DNA from: Pipra filicauda
Lineage: Eukaryota; Chordata; Aves; Passeriformes; Pipridae
NCBI RefSeq assembly: GCF_003945595.2
Contig: NW_024104376.1
Span: 4,092,001 to 4,156,000 of the forward strand
Direction: 5' to 3'
Length of the DNA stretch: 64,000 bases
Shown here: one piece after another, positions 25,531 through 38,178 of the stretch
How the letters are laid out: the number at the start of each line of letters is the position of its first letter
Position numbering within the stretch: position 1 is the stretch's first letter
The notes under the pieces: model-generated
Seen by the model: the letters and a program-made list of their open reading frames with translations, nothing else
Databases searched by the model: none
Told to the model about the DNA's origin: nothing
Program-made: the position numbers and the translations under genes

Positions 25531-28399
25531 GGTGACATCTTCAGCTGCCTACCTGCTCTCAGCCAGCACCCAGTGAAGGCTGAGCCTCCACATAAGAACT
25601 CCCAGTGGGATTTTATTGTATTTTCTTTAATTAATCTCTGCAGGAAGCCAAAGGCTGTTCCTGTCCCTGGAAGCAGATCATTAGCTAGCAACACAAACTT
25701 CACAGAAAAAAGCAACATGACAGTGGTAATGAAAACAAGACTAAAACCAAAAACTGTGAGCATTTTTATTGCCACTGGAGCCATCAGCATCCACAGAGTA
25801 TATTCAGAGCTGTCAGCAATGCCTCTCCTCATTTGGGGGACAGTCAAAACAAAGCTTCAAGTCAAATTTCTTGCCTGACCATTACATCAAGTTTTACTTT
25901 CATTCACAGTCATGGCCTGACTCTGATTACATTATGAAATTCATTAGGGAAGAGAAAATTGCAGTTATTTCCTTGATGGAGCTGAGTGCTGCTATTGCAG
26001 AATAGCCAGGAGCAACCAGGGAAAACATACCCTTTAGAGGCTGGTGTAATCCCACCAGGATCACAGCCAAGCAGTCACAGGACAAAAGCAGCAATTGAAG
26101 AGAGGCAGTGACAGAGCACGGGGTAATCTTTTAAAAGGGAAGATGTTTTGCAAGGCCTGATATTTTGGGTCATGTTGAGAAACAAATGTGTACAAAAGCT
26201 TCAAGGAAATGAAAAAAGAGAGACTAAATATATTCCAAATATTTTCCTACTGTAACTATGTGTTATAATAGAAGAACCTGGTGGCATATTTTATGATCAT
26301 TAGTGATTTAATTAGGAAATATGTCATTTCACATCACCCAGTTCCTACCTCACTGCCATTAAATAGTTCATTTCTTATCATTCTAACAGCAAAGGTAATG
26401 CTGCGAGATCAATGACATAAATGAATACAGGCTGCTCAGAAAGTGTAAAGAGGAAGAAGACACCAAGATCTTCACCACAAACAATCTCGCACTTTAGCAG
26501 ACACATAAATGAAAAAAAATAAAAAATCTCAAGGGAAACATTGTTTCATTCCCACAGAGGTGTTGTGATTGAGCACAGGTAATTTTCACAAGGCGATGGC
26601 TTTCTTTGTGGGACCAATTTGAACAATTTCCCACAGAATGGAGCCACTGTGCCGGAAAGTTCGAAGCCAAAAGCTGAGGACCCCAAACAGCACAAAGGGG
26701 CACAAAGCCTGCACTGGTCCTGACTGTCTTGGATAAGAGTACAGTGTAATTCTCACAAACCACAACTGACAAGGTGCACTGGGAGATTGGAGGGAACTTG
26801 TTTCTTCTGTTAGTAACCACAGGAGTTTCTTGTGGTCGGTAGTTCTGAGAACGGGAAGCTGGACAAGCTGTAGGTGCGGGAGATTCTTGCTGCCTCTGGG
26901 GTTACCCACCCAGCCAGAGCTCAACTGATTAGGAGGGTATCAGAGTTACATAATGACATTTCTGGGCTGTTTTACGGTAAAAATGTGGGGGGCCTCTTTG
27001 AGGCGAGGGGTGGGGGTTGCGGATAGCAAAACCACAAGAAATTGAATTTAAATGGGAGAACAATTTAACAAAGTATTGTAATATGTAATACACAACAAAC
27101 ATATATTTGTAAAATTAAGATATATCAAGTCAGTATTTAAAAGCTGTTGAATCTGCTAGAGTGTTTAGACTTGGAGTTCTGCTTTTAAAATGCCTATAAA
27201 ATTGTTTGTGATCCACAGTGATCCAGCTGTCCTAACACCATGCATCCGAAACATCTCTGACCTAAGCTCTGAGAGTTTCAGAAAGAGAAGTTAAAAGCCC
27301 ATTAAAAGAAATAGGCACTTTTAGGATATTCTTAGAACTACAGTTTTAGATGTCTTCTTCAGGGTGCATCAAATCTTCTCTGGTCTCCAGTGACTACCAA
27401 GAGTGCTTGGTTTCTAGCCTACATACAGATATGTGTCTACTAGATGCCTGTATTTACCCACAGGAATCCCACCCCAAATGTCCCAACATGTTTAATAACA
27501 CAGTATAATAATCATAACTTCTGACAATATTTTAATGGGAATTAAGTCAGCTTCCTACATAAAGTCTTTTCCAAGTTTTTGTCATTGTAGGAGTCATCAT
27601 CCACCTGCAAATTTCTTGTCAAATGGATGTTTTGTGCAGGATGCGTTCATCAAAGGCCACCAAATTCAGGTTTTATGAGGCCAACATATGTTAGAAGGCA
27701 TTGCTACCCCTCACCATGCAGTTACTGCACATGGTTTTCACAGCAAGGCTGTGATGCAGCTCAGGTGGTTTTGCAGACACAGTGGTTTTCTGTGTGGAAG
27801 AACTAGAAGAAACTTACCACAAAAATGACCATGAAGGGTCAGGCTACCTGAAAACAGATCAGACAGTCAGCCTTCATACCCATTCCTGCCTCCTGACACC
27901 AAGTGGAGCAATGGTTTCAGCAACACACTTTTGTTGATTTAATAAAGGATTATATTAAAAATATCCTTATTTCCAAGTGAGCACCAGCTCCATAAAGCAG
28001 GGCTATAATTTCTCCAGTGTGTTTCTTTACTTTTAGCTTTTATATTCATAAGGAAATCCAAGTCTCATTCTATATACCTTCTACAGAATTAAAATTGTAT
28101 ATGGATTTCAGATGGCAATATTCATTAAACACTATCAACTCACAGCAGCATGGGGAAAAACCTTCCTTCATTATCTCACTGGATGTGGAAAAAATAACAG
28201 AAAAGCTGCTATTGTTTGGATGGTTTTTGTGATAATACTTTGAGAGACAAAACATTTCTCCTCCCAGCTCTAAAGCTATTGAAAAGATTTTCCTGACACG
28301 CTTTAAAATGATTTATTGTAGGTCAGAGGGCAATTGGAAGAGAAAAAGATCAATCACACAGGAAGAGATAAGTTTTCCCCTTGATCTTTTTTTCTTTAC

Positions 28400-28417
28400 T
28401 TTTTTTTTTTTTTTTTT
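28400..28417. repeat. Poly-T tract
   Basis: An uninterrupted run of 18 T. It is not followed by a recognisable retroposon on either strand, so it looks like a simple homopolymer and not the tail of an inserted element. Confidence 0.9.
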
Positions 28418-31400
28418 GAGTGAACAGCTTCACTCTTAGGATTTTAAAACTATAGTCTCCAGTTTGCTTAGGGTTAAGCCATTTTTTATTGGAAGAGCTA
28501 AGTTCATGGTTCTGACCTCACAAAAGCAAAAATCCAACCATTGCACTGTAGCAAATAGTCAGCTGAGATGTTGTTGTGAATAAGATACTTTTAGTGACTG
28601 GAAAAACTTCTCTGGTGAAGAGAAAAGTATAAGCTAATCCATCCTACTGTGAAATACAACCCAATGGTGTCAAGATACCATAGATGCCCTACCTATTCAC
28701 CATGATTAATGTTATCACAGCCTGAGTTGTCCCAAGGGTTGCAGTAATAATTGGTCACTTTTCATGATGAGCTGTGAAATAGTTTTTTTTTGCTCTGCAT
28801 GCAAGACACAGAAATAATTTAAGTGCAATAGACTGAGCAAAGCTGATTACATTCAGGTACAAAATCATTGCATTCATAATACAACTGTTCATAATGCAAA
28901 TGTTTTCTTTCTCTCTAATATGAACAAAGGAAATTGTCCTTTCAGTTCTGAGAGAATTAGTCATGCAGATTCTATTGTCTGTCAGCAGAATAGCACGGTT
29001 GATTCCTCAATAACTGTACTCAAAACAAATCCTTACCTAGTAATTCATATTTATCATTCTAGCACACTGCAAGTATGAACAAAGAGGGGATACAACGGTT
29101 TTGTGTTCACTGGAATAACCACAACAGTTGAGATTGCTTTTATTAACCAGGTGTTTTTTTCATAGCTGTGGTGTCTACATGTCCCAGCATGAGCAGAACT
29201 GCAGATTAACTCTGCAAGAGAGAGAACCTCCTCCAAAGTGCTTTGAAATCAAGTCCACGGAAGATCTGTGGATATGTTACAGAAGCTGGGATAGGCAATG
29301 ACCTACCCAACCAGTGACAAACAGAACCAGTCACATCAGGTTGTGTGGCTGGTCCTGGGAGTCAGCCAGATCTGATCTATTGGTGTTGCTTCCGGATGTG
29401 GTTCTGATTCCCACTGTCTCTCCACATTCGACAGCTAGTGCTACACTCTTCCTGACAAAGCTCAAGTCTCAGGAAAGAAAGATGAGGGTGTGCAAAGCAA
29501 GGTCTGGATACTCTAATGCATAGGCACTTTTTTAGGGATGGGTGCCTGGGCAGCTTTATCACATATGCAAAGTAAACAGAATGAGCTTCAGCACAAGCCT
29601 GGAGCCAACATCAAACTCACCCCCTAGATCCATAGAGAAGCCTCTTCACTTTTGGTCCATACAATTTCAGGCTAAGCAAGCCAGACAAAAATCATCACTT
29701 TCATTCAGACAAGTTGATAGCAGATGTATAAGCCTGGATTGTTATGGGTATTTTATGCACCAAATACCCCTTTTAGGTACAGTGCCATGAAAGCCTCCAC
29801 TATTTTGCTGTAGGTAATGTCTGGAACATAGTTGCCAGCTTGAGCAGCATAAGCCATGGAATAAAATCACACCCTCACTAAAAGTAGGAGTACATCATAG
29901 AGACTTGTAATGTAAGCCAGAATTTTACCCAGAGGTTTCACTGACACTCATTTGGGAAGGGTGTCCACGCTGTCCACACTGGCAGACTAAGAAGCCTCCA
30001 AAGAGCCCAGGATCATCTCTGCAAAATCAATTGAGAGCTGATCAATAGCATGTATGCTCTTTATTGAGCAAGATAGATAGACCTCAACCTGGATAGACCC
30101 CTGTCTTGGTAGGTCAAATCTCACCCTGAACTCCATTGGCTGCACTGGGACATCTCCACAAACTGTCACAGAGATCTACTGCCAGGCACCTACACTGTGA
30201 ACACCTAGAGTTAAAAGACATGAAACCCATCCTTAAAAGTTTCTCTCATTTGAGCCTCGGTGAACAACAACATAGAGAATGGCAGAGTGAGAAAGCAAGA
30301 CCCCATGAATTTTAGTTTCCAAAAAGTTCCTTTCCTCTTCTCCCCCCTGCAAAAATAAAGAATTTGCTGTTACTAGAGGTTAGGAAAGGTTGAACCATCA
30401 ATCGTTACTTCCTTCATGTTTCTGTAACAAAATGGAAAAGGCATTAATTTTCATTGTATTGTATATCTACAAATCAGTTTATAGAAATTGCTCTCAAATT
30501 TGTTTCATGATAAATCATAATAGCCTTCAAGGAATGTTTCTTAGTACTAGATTTGGATTTTTGCCTGCTGGAAAGTAGTTGAGTAAATAACTTCTCAGAT
30601 TTTCAGCAATGAAATAAATTATTCAACATTAACTAGGTAAAGACTCACCTTTTCAATCATCTTCAGTTCTCTTCTGAAAGCTGCTTCTGTCCTAAACCCC
30701 ATCTGAGTTAATTCCATGGTTTACCAACTGTCCAGGTTCATTGGCATTGGTCTGGCACTTGTACCTTCACCCTGTATTTTCCCCAGTCTCTCTAAATATC
30801 AGCAACATAGGTTTGTGTCCATTTAGTCAACCTCGTTGGTGGAATAGATATATTTCTTTCCATTCCTGTTTTTCTGCAGGATGTGAAGGAAAGCACCTGA
30901 GTCATTTGGTCACCCTGGGGATGCAGGTCACCCTAACATGAGTCACCTTGGGTACCACAGTCAGCTACATCTCTCCTGTCATCTGTATTCAAGTCCAAAC
31001 GTTGAGTACAAGTATCTTTTAACTCAGAGGGAGCTAAACTAAACATATTGCAGTCAAACTAGAGCAATAGATTCAAGATAGGCTTATATTCAGCTCCATG
31101 TTTGTGAAGATGTAATAACTTCATCAGAGAATATATCGGGGGGGGTGGGTGTCCCCTATTATCCAGATATGAAATTCATCCTGCATTAATTACAAGTGTA
31201 GCAAAACTATATCAATATCTGTTCACATCTTCAGTTATCATAATCTCCTAAACATGGTGGTGCTGCTACTCTTTCATTTCCTGGCTTTAGGAATACAGTC
31301 TTCTTTGACAACACATCTATAGTGATCCATCTATTACACTTTTTAGATGATTTTTGTGATAAAAAACAAGAGAATTCATGAACACAAAATTGCACTGATG

Positions 31401-31825
31401 TGTTTCTCCAGCATTTTAGAATCTGCACCAGGTAGCCAGTGTGGAAATCCCATGACCTGGTCAATGACAAGGAAGATCAGAGAGCCTTAGTTAACTGCAG
31501 TCCAAGAGGAGCCCCTGCTGATCCCTGGAGGGATTGCAGTGAGCACTGAGACAAAATGTTCAATATTTTTCACCCATCAGGCACAGAAACTGTGTTAGTG
31601 TGAATTGAAATGTAACAGGAAAAAATAAAAGAAGACTCAAAAGTAGTTGAAGAATGAAAAACTAAAATGGATCTCAGTAAGAGAAATCAGCTCAGGGTCA
31701 CATATTTATACAACAATTAATTTTCCACTTTGTCATCACATTTGAGATCAAAACAAATTTCAACCTTTCTTGTGGGATAGAAGTTCCAAGTTTCACCCCA
31801 CACAGATGCCATTCAAGTGTGTCTG

Positions 31826-31925
31826 CCCAAACTTGTGTCAGCCAGCTTCCTGGACTGTCACTGGAGAAGAAGAGCAGCCTAGTTCCCACTCAGTACCAGC
31901 AAGTCATGACCTCCTCCATGAAAAC
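31826..31925. repeat. Left copy of ~100-bp direct repeat flanking a CR1
   Basis: This segment starts cccaaacttgtgtc and contains ctggagaagaagagca, gttcccact and acctcct. The same blocks occur in the same order in 32768-32890. It abuts the 3' end of the CR1 at 31926. Copies differ at roughly one third of positions, mostly by transitions and one insertion of about 15-20 bp in the right copy. Confidence 0.65.
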
Positions 31926-32765
31926 CTTAGAATAATTTAGGTTGAAAGAGACCTTTAAGATCATCAAGTCCAACTGTGAACCCAATACTGCCAACTCCAC
32001 TACTAAATCATATCCCTAAGCACCACATCTACATGTTTTTCAAGCACCTACAGGGATGGTGAGACAATCACTTCCCTGGGCAGCCTGTTCCAATGCTTGA
32101 TAATTCTTTCAGTGAAGAAATTTTTCCTAATATCCAATCTAAACCTTCTTGGTGCAACTTGAAGCCATTTCCTCTTGTTGTTTCACTTTTTACTTGCAAG
32201 AAGAGACACACCCAGCTCCATCAGCTCGTCCTTGTAAGTAAGACTTGTGCTCCAGATCCTTCTCCAGCTCCACTGCCCTTCTCTGGACACTCTCCAGCAC
32301 CTCAATGTCTTTCTCATAGTGAGAGGCCCAAAACTGAACACAGGATTTGAGGTGCAGCTTCAGCAGTGACAAGTACAGGGGGAAAATCACTGCCCTGGTC
32401 CTTCTGGTCGCACCATTTCTGATACAAACCATTGGCTTTCTTGACAACCCAGGCACACTCTGGTTCATATTCAGCCACTGTTGATCAACACCCCCAGGTC
32501 CTTTTCTGTCAGGCAGCTTTCCACCCACTCTGTCTCGAGCCCGGAATGGGGTTATTGTGACCCAAGGGCGGGACCTGACACTTTGCCTTGTTGAATCACA
32601 TACCATTTGCCTTGGCCCATTGATTCAGCCTGTCGAGATCTTTCTGCAGAGCCTTCCTACCCTCCAGAAAATCAACACTCTTGCTCAACTTAGTGTCATC
32701 TGCAAACTGACTGAGGGTACCCTCAATCCCCTCCTCCATTTTGGAATTATTACCATGGATAATAA
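31926..32765 (-). mobile_element. 5'-truncated CR1 LINE with reverse-transcriptase remnant
   Basis: This is the largest transposon relic in the window. On the minus strand, from 32765 down, it encodes the C-terminal part of the CR1 ORF2 reverse transcriptase. An [12 protein letters not shown] segment lies near 32.70 kb, an FN-KAKCQV-like segment near 32.58 kb, and EKDLGVL-like and VQFWASHYEKDIEVLE readings near 32.5 and 32.3 kb. The 3' untranslated end then runs to the terminus next to 31926 (caagtccaactgtgaaccc on the plus strand). The frame is broken. Compared with the usual CR1, about 100 bp is missing near 32.21-32.23 kb. Divergence from the remembered bird consensus looks like 15-20 percent, so this is an old, inactive copy. 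The 5' edge is blurred between 32745 and 32765. Confidence 0.92.
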
Positions 32766-32767
32766 CT

Positions 32768-32890
32768 CCCAAACTTGTGTCCTTCAGCCTCCTGGATCAT
32801 TCCTGGAGAGGAAAAGCAACTGGGTGGTTCCCACTGGTTCTCACTCTCTGTCAGTCAACTGTAACCTCCTTTGTGACAACTGAGGTAGGA
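32768..32890. repeat. Right copy of ~100-bp direct repeat flanking a CR1
   Basis: Partner of 31826-31925. The shared blocks are cccaaacttgtgtc, ctggagaggaaaagca, gttcccact and acctcct. It begins at the truncated 5' edge of the CR1. The placement is that expected of a target-site duplication, though far longer than usual. Confidence 0.65.
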
Positions 32891-33179
32891 AGTCCTTGTG
32901 TCAAAGTTATAATTAAAGATATCTGCTAGAAAGTTCTTCCATGGCAAGCAGAGGTTAAGAATGAGATTAGCAGGAAAAAGGTAAGAAAGAAAGAACAGTA
33001 ATAAATTTATATCAAAGTAAATTTCAGAGGGCGTCTACCTCAGGCAGGTACAAGGCACTATCAGAATAAGTCTGATATAAGCCACTGTCAGAACGCAGAG
33101 TAAAGTCCTGAGGACAAGAGGATGAGTTGCACAACCTCAAGGCTCACATCACTTGTCTGGAGTCTAGTGAGTAGTAAAA

Positions 33180-33241
33180 GTGCCATTTTCATCTAGAAGC
33201 TACTTCTCTAGTGCCATTTCAATCTAGAAACTACTGCCCCT
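33180..33241. repeat. Tandem duplication, period 31 bp
   Basis: Two adjacent copies of about 31 bp begin gtgccatttt and gtgccatttc. They share tctagaa and ctac blocks and differ at several positions. Confidence 0.8.
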
Positions 33242-33342
33242 TGCTGATACCAAGTTACAAAAACTCAACACTGAGCAGAACAGGAATGGTCTTGCCACAC
33301 AGTTGTGTCAAGAAAGTTTTATGTTGCTGGTGGTCCTGTAAA

Positions 33343-33388
33343 GATATATATATATATAAAGAAATATATATATATATATATATGTATG
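33343..33388. repeat. (TA)n microsatellite
   Basis: Two TA-dinucleotide runs (33344-33358 and 33363-33383) separated by aagaa. Seen directly. Confidence 0.9.
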
Positions 33389-34908
33389 CAGCAAATTGGA
33401 AAAGTTTGGATATGAAAAACAGAGCAAATTGCCTCAGAAAGTTAGATCTGAGATGAGCACATAGGCCTGGGAGGGGAGAGTCTCTAGGGATGTGTGCACA
33501 CTCACATTACAACTAACAACAACAGTACAGCTGTTCTTTGTTCTTATTGAAGGATCAAGAAAGTATATTTATGGATAGATGTAATTAATGTAAAATCCCA
33601 GCTGTTTAAAAGGAAACTTGGAGTCTTCTTGCACATCAGTGTGTTATTCCTTACAAAACAGCTGAACCTGGATGTCCTCATGCACATGAGAGCCAGTGGT
33701 TGGAACCAGAGTTAGTCAAACAAATGTGAATTAAGGTCACCTTAACTCTGAATAGGAGCTTCTGTCCTGGCTTTTACTTACACTTGACAAATTCATTTCT
33801 GTTTCATACCTTTCTTATGCTTAGATTCATCTCCTAATCTCCTGATATCCTGTTGTCAGTGTGAGAATAGGAAGAGGTCATTAGCTTCAGTGAGCGAAAG
33901 GCCATTGAATCACAGTCTCCTTCATCCTATCTGTAAAATTTAGAAATGCCCAGTGATCCACAATGAACCAGCTCTGGATTTATCTTGATGCATGCAAATG
34001 GTGACCCTTGCTCACTTCACTTGTATATGAACAACAGTTTTGGTTTCCTGCCAGGAATGATTGAGGTTTTCTCTTGACCTGCTACCTATTTACAGTATTA
34101 TAAATGCATTATGAACGCATTAGATCCCAAAATGAATCTGAACTCTCACAACCTTTCACACTGTGGATGTGTCCTCCCTTAACCCTGTTGCACAAATATT
34201 TGCTTGAGATCATTTCCTTCTCTCTACTTCTGCCTACACTGAGTAAAATAAAGAAGCAAAACAGCTTTACAAACACTAAAATGCTCTGAGAGAACAATAA
34301 ATTTATAACAGCCTTCAGATGATTTTGCCCTAGATGAAGTACCTGGTCCCTTAGCATCCAGGAACTGCAGCCAGACCAGTAACAGGGTGGAATTAGGTCA
34401 ACATCTACTTATTTTCCCCATTCAGCTCAGCACAAGGTAGGGGAATAAGGTTCCTATTCCTACATTCAACTACTAGGCACATAAAGTCCTGCACAGCTTT
34501 GTGCTGTAGTATAGATACTGTGATACAGAAAATCAGAGCATGTAACGGTCAAAGGCAGGATGTAAGATCAAGAGTTCATAAGTAAAAAGCTGGAAAGGTG
34601 ATGAAGTATTGCAGGACAGCATGCTCATTATTGACATGTCAACAAGCACAGCACATCTTACACAAGGTCTTTTTTCTGTGAGAGAGTTGCCCTTTATGGT
34701 AGGCTGGAAGTAAATATTAGCTAGTTTATACTTCCCACTCCAGAAACTATTTCAGGTGATCATATACTTTGCAAAACCTTAACCTTATGATTAAAGCTTA
34801 TACTATTTTAGTTTATTTTTTTTACATGTAGTGATGAATCAGTGAAAATCTGAAAAAGTTGATTAATGCATTGCAGCTATTGAGTAAAAAAAGTACACCA
34901 AAAATAAA

Positions 34909-34948
34909 ACAAACAAACAAACAAAAACCCACAAAAAACACACACACG
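34909..34948. repeat. (CAAA)n / (CA)n simple repeat
   Basis: CAAA units grade into a short CA run. Seen directly. Confidence 0.85.
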
Positions 34949-36337
34949 AAAATTCTAAATCCTTCTTTTAGAACTAGCATATTTTTGTAATTTCATTTAG
35001 AAAATTATGAGGCCAAAATGGTAGTTTTGCTGAAATTGCAACGCTCCATGGCAGAAGAGGTGGAGGCAGATACAAATGAGTGTATCTAAAAAGAGAATAG
35101 GAAGTAAAAGAGCCAAGAACATGGAACATAGAAGGCCAGAACAGCTCTGAATCTATCAATACACAGCAAGCAATCGGATCAAGTCTTCATGAAGGCAAGC
35201 AAAGATACTGAAAGAGGTAACTAAAAGCAGCCTTTCTATCAAAGAATCACAAACCTTGTTTGATAATATGAATGTAAGTGAAGATCAAACTAGTGATGAG
35301 ATTATGATCAAGACTGAAAAAACCTTTGTTCTAGACAGAATGAAACTTTTGAGAGAGATCTTATGATGTGTGACAGGATATCATATGAGAACTCAAAAAG
35401 AAGGGGAAAGAGGCTTTTGAGGTCTTGAGAACAGAATTGTGACTGTTGCATCAAATGTGTTGTTTGGAGGGTTTATGGAATCCTTAATTTGAGGCAAAAG
35501 TTGTAACAGAGAGACAAAACCAAGAAAAATATTGCAGAAAAGATTCTGACTTTAGTTTGGAAAAGGCAATTATACCATAAGTGGAGAACATAATTTGCAG
35601 ATTGAAAGCTCTGAAGGAAAATAGGTCTCGTCAGAGGATTGTGTTAGTCAAAAGAGGAACTGGAGGAAAATCAAAAGCTCAGAAAGGAACAGGAAAACTG
35701 TGCACAAAAATTTGAAAGAAGGGTCATGAACAACTGCACAAAAAGAGGAAGAAAACACAAACCAAATTTATATCTAGCCTTTGTAAAAAACTGCTAATTT
35801 TTTTACAAGCAAAATAATTTTGCAAAATCTTGTTATAAGAACAGAATTTACACCAGTGGGTGTGAACTATCTACACAAGAGAGTATTATCTCTACACAAG
35901 AAAGCATAATTCCTTCAGGGAAAGATTTAAGTAGTACCTCAATGAAGTAGATTTTTGCCCTACACACTAGCAGATCCCTTAATAATTTTGGATTGGGTGC
36001 ACAGATCAGGGTAATACCTGATTTACAATACAGAGTATGAAGACAGAACCAATACCACCAATGTTCAGCTGATACAGGGAACAAACCACGCCTGAAGAGG
36101 TGGCATGTAAGTGTAATGGGACAATCACCTGTCTGGAGAGATGGAACTGCCCAGACTGTTCCGGGAAGTGTACTATCCAAAAAGATATCTTTGCTTTGAG
36201 TAAAAACTTAACTCTTTAAATTAAGAAAACACAGTTTGGTAAACCAGGATGGAAGGAGCAGTATTTATAAACAACCAGCTCTTGTTCATGATCTCTGCTC
36301 CTCCTGGGGGTCCTTGCTTCCAGCCAGCATGATGTGA

Positions 36338-36357
36338 TCGCTGCTGCGTGGCAGCGA
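36338..36357. repeat. 7-bp inverted repeat in a CG-rich spot
   Basis: TCGCTGC and GCAGCGA are perfectly complementary, separated by tgcgtg. The 20-bp hairpin lies in a local cluster of CG dinucleotides. Function unknown. Confidence 0.75.
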
Positions 36358-36977
36358 ACGCTGCCCAGTGCCCTCTGCTCTATAGCGAGTTTTCCCATTC
36401 ATTTTTGAGGCCTAACCAAACTCATCACAGTCTCAGCACATGTTGCAAACTCCCAGAGTTCAACTGCGTCCCAAATAATGCCACAGCCTCTCTATCTGTA
36501 AATGCCCTGGGTTGCTCTCAATGGAAAGGAGAAGAAAATGTCTGGGGTTGGGAAGAATATCCAGTCAATCTTCTTAGTGGATCATAAACATGTCTGTGAG
36601 AACCTAAAGAAAACAAACACTTCTGTCATGAAAACATATAAAAGTTGAGTAAAACAAAATCTTTAAAAGATGAGGTTTACAATTACTTTGGCTGAAGGTG
36701 CACCTGAGTCACAGCAGACCAGGAGAGCACAGATCAGAAGAGGAATGCGGGGAAACAGGAAAACAAAAAGCAAAAAATACAGAGATAGGGAGAAGGGAGA
36801 AGGGATTAAAATATGGAAACTACAAAAGAAAACTCAAAATATCTAGGATGTAGAGAAATCTCATACATAGAACAATATTGATTAATATGATCTGAGTAAT
36901 GTTGTAAAGAAAAGGCCATTTTAAAGGGCCAAAATGGAGAAAGAGAAGCAGCAGAGAATGATAACTCTAAAAGCTTT

Positions 36978-37018
36978 AAATATTTATAAATATTTATAAA
37001 TATTTTTAAATATTTATA
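36978..37018. repeat. AT-only decamer tandem repeat
   Basis: Four tandem copies of a ten-base unit, tatttataaa, with one variant copy. The block is entirely A and T and would melt readily. Confidence 0.9.
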
Positions 37019-38139
37019 TTCAAAATTGATATCAATTAATTTGGATGTTCTAGGGGGAAAAACCCCTATCTATATTATTATTCTTTTTACTCATAAAGAA
37101 CATTATTAGAGAATATAACCCTAAACATGCCATCTCACATGTAAAATCTTTCTTTGTGAGCCCCAGCATACCATCTCCAGCAGTAATGGCTCACAGACCA
37201 CAACTGCCATGACTCTGGTTTGCAAAAAATTTTGATTTAAAAATAGCATTATTTCATCTCTAGGACAGCTACATTTTATTGCTGCTATAAAAATACTTGT
37301 TTAAAGGGTGCTTAAAAGAGATGAAGAATCATCTTCATGGATGGAGCAGAGCAGTACCCTCTGAACAGGGCTGCCACCTACAGAGAACAATTCTGCCCAG
37401 GCCAGAAGGTTATTTTAGGTGCTGATGCTAAAATCTGCAGCATTTTCATCAAAAAACTGAACAAGAAAATCTATTATGATTTTGGATAACATAAATTTAA
37501 TGGGTCCACAGGACACTAGACTCGTGTATTACATTAGAGGACAACAGTCTCTTGTGAAGTAACCTCCCTCCCACGAGATGATTACTAATGAAAGTCAGAC
37601 CTACAGTTTCCATAACAAAAACAAGATGGAAAAAAATAAAAAAAAAAAGAGTCTGAAACCTTGACATGAAAACCAGAATCAACAGAAGTGAGGAATAACA
37701 TGAGAGAAGGCACAAGGTTGAGCAAAACAGGGCTAAAAATCATGAGATGCTTCAGACATCTACAGGAAAGAGATGGTCAGCTTGGAGACTGGTTGAGACC
37801 TGTGATGTCTCATTAGAAATCTCTAACTTGCCTCTGAGTGGGAAATGAGTTGTTAGAGTAACTGGTTCTTCAGGAAGCTTGAGATAAAATACAACCCTGC
37901 CCTTCCTTCCAAGCTCTTTCCTAAAATGCCTGTTTTCTGATCTCAATGCATTAAAGAACCATCATAGTTCTACACTTCAGCCCCAAATTCTTAGTTCTGT
38001 CTTAAACCCACTTCCCCTCCATGGTCCAAACCTCACCCTTTTCAAATCTCCTCATTCCTCTGTTCTTCACAAATATCTGGGACACTTATAGGCCACATGT
38101 TCCATTTTCTTTGAGGGCGTAGGGGAGATAGGGACCCAT

Positions 38140-38178
38140 TGATTCTGTGGATTACCCCACTGATTCTGTGGATTACCC
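38140..38178. repeat. Tandem duplication, period 21 bp
   Basis: tgattctgtggattaccc occurs twice with identical core, spaced by cac. Confidence 0.9.

Larger units (their letters stand above)
22328..31825. other. Non-coding unique DNA, no gene recognised
   Basis: No transposon or gene was identified. Two frames overlap on opposite strands at 25365-25878 (160 and 146 codons), without family resemblance. An 18-T run lies at 28400-28417 and a G-rich patch at 26987-27016. A 20-bp-period duplication sits at 25494-25530. The block around 22.9-23.05 kb is complex and could be a conserved element, but this cannot be judged from one sequence. Confidence 0.7.

Noticed and set aside
32190..32606. 138-codon minus-strand frame
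   Set aside because: It is CR1 reverse-transcriptase debris with broken frame ends, not a host gene.
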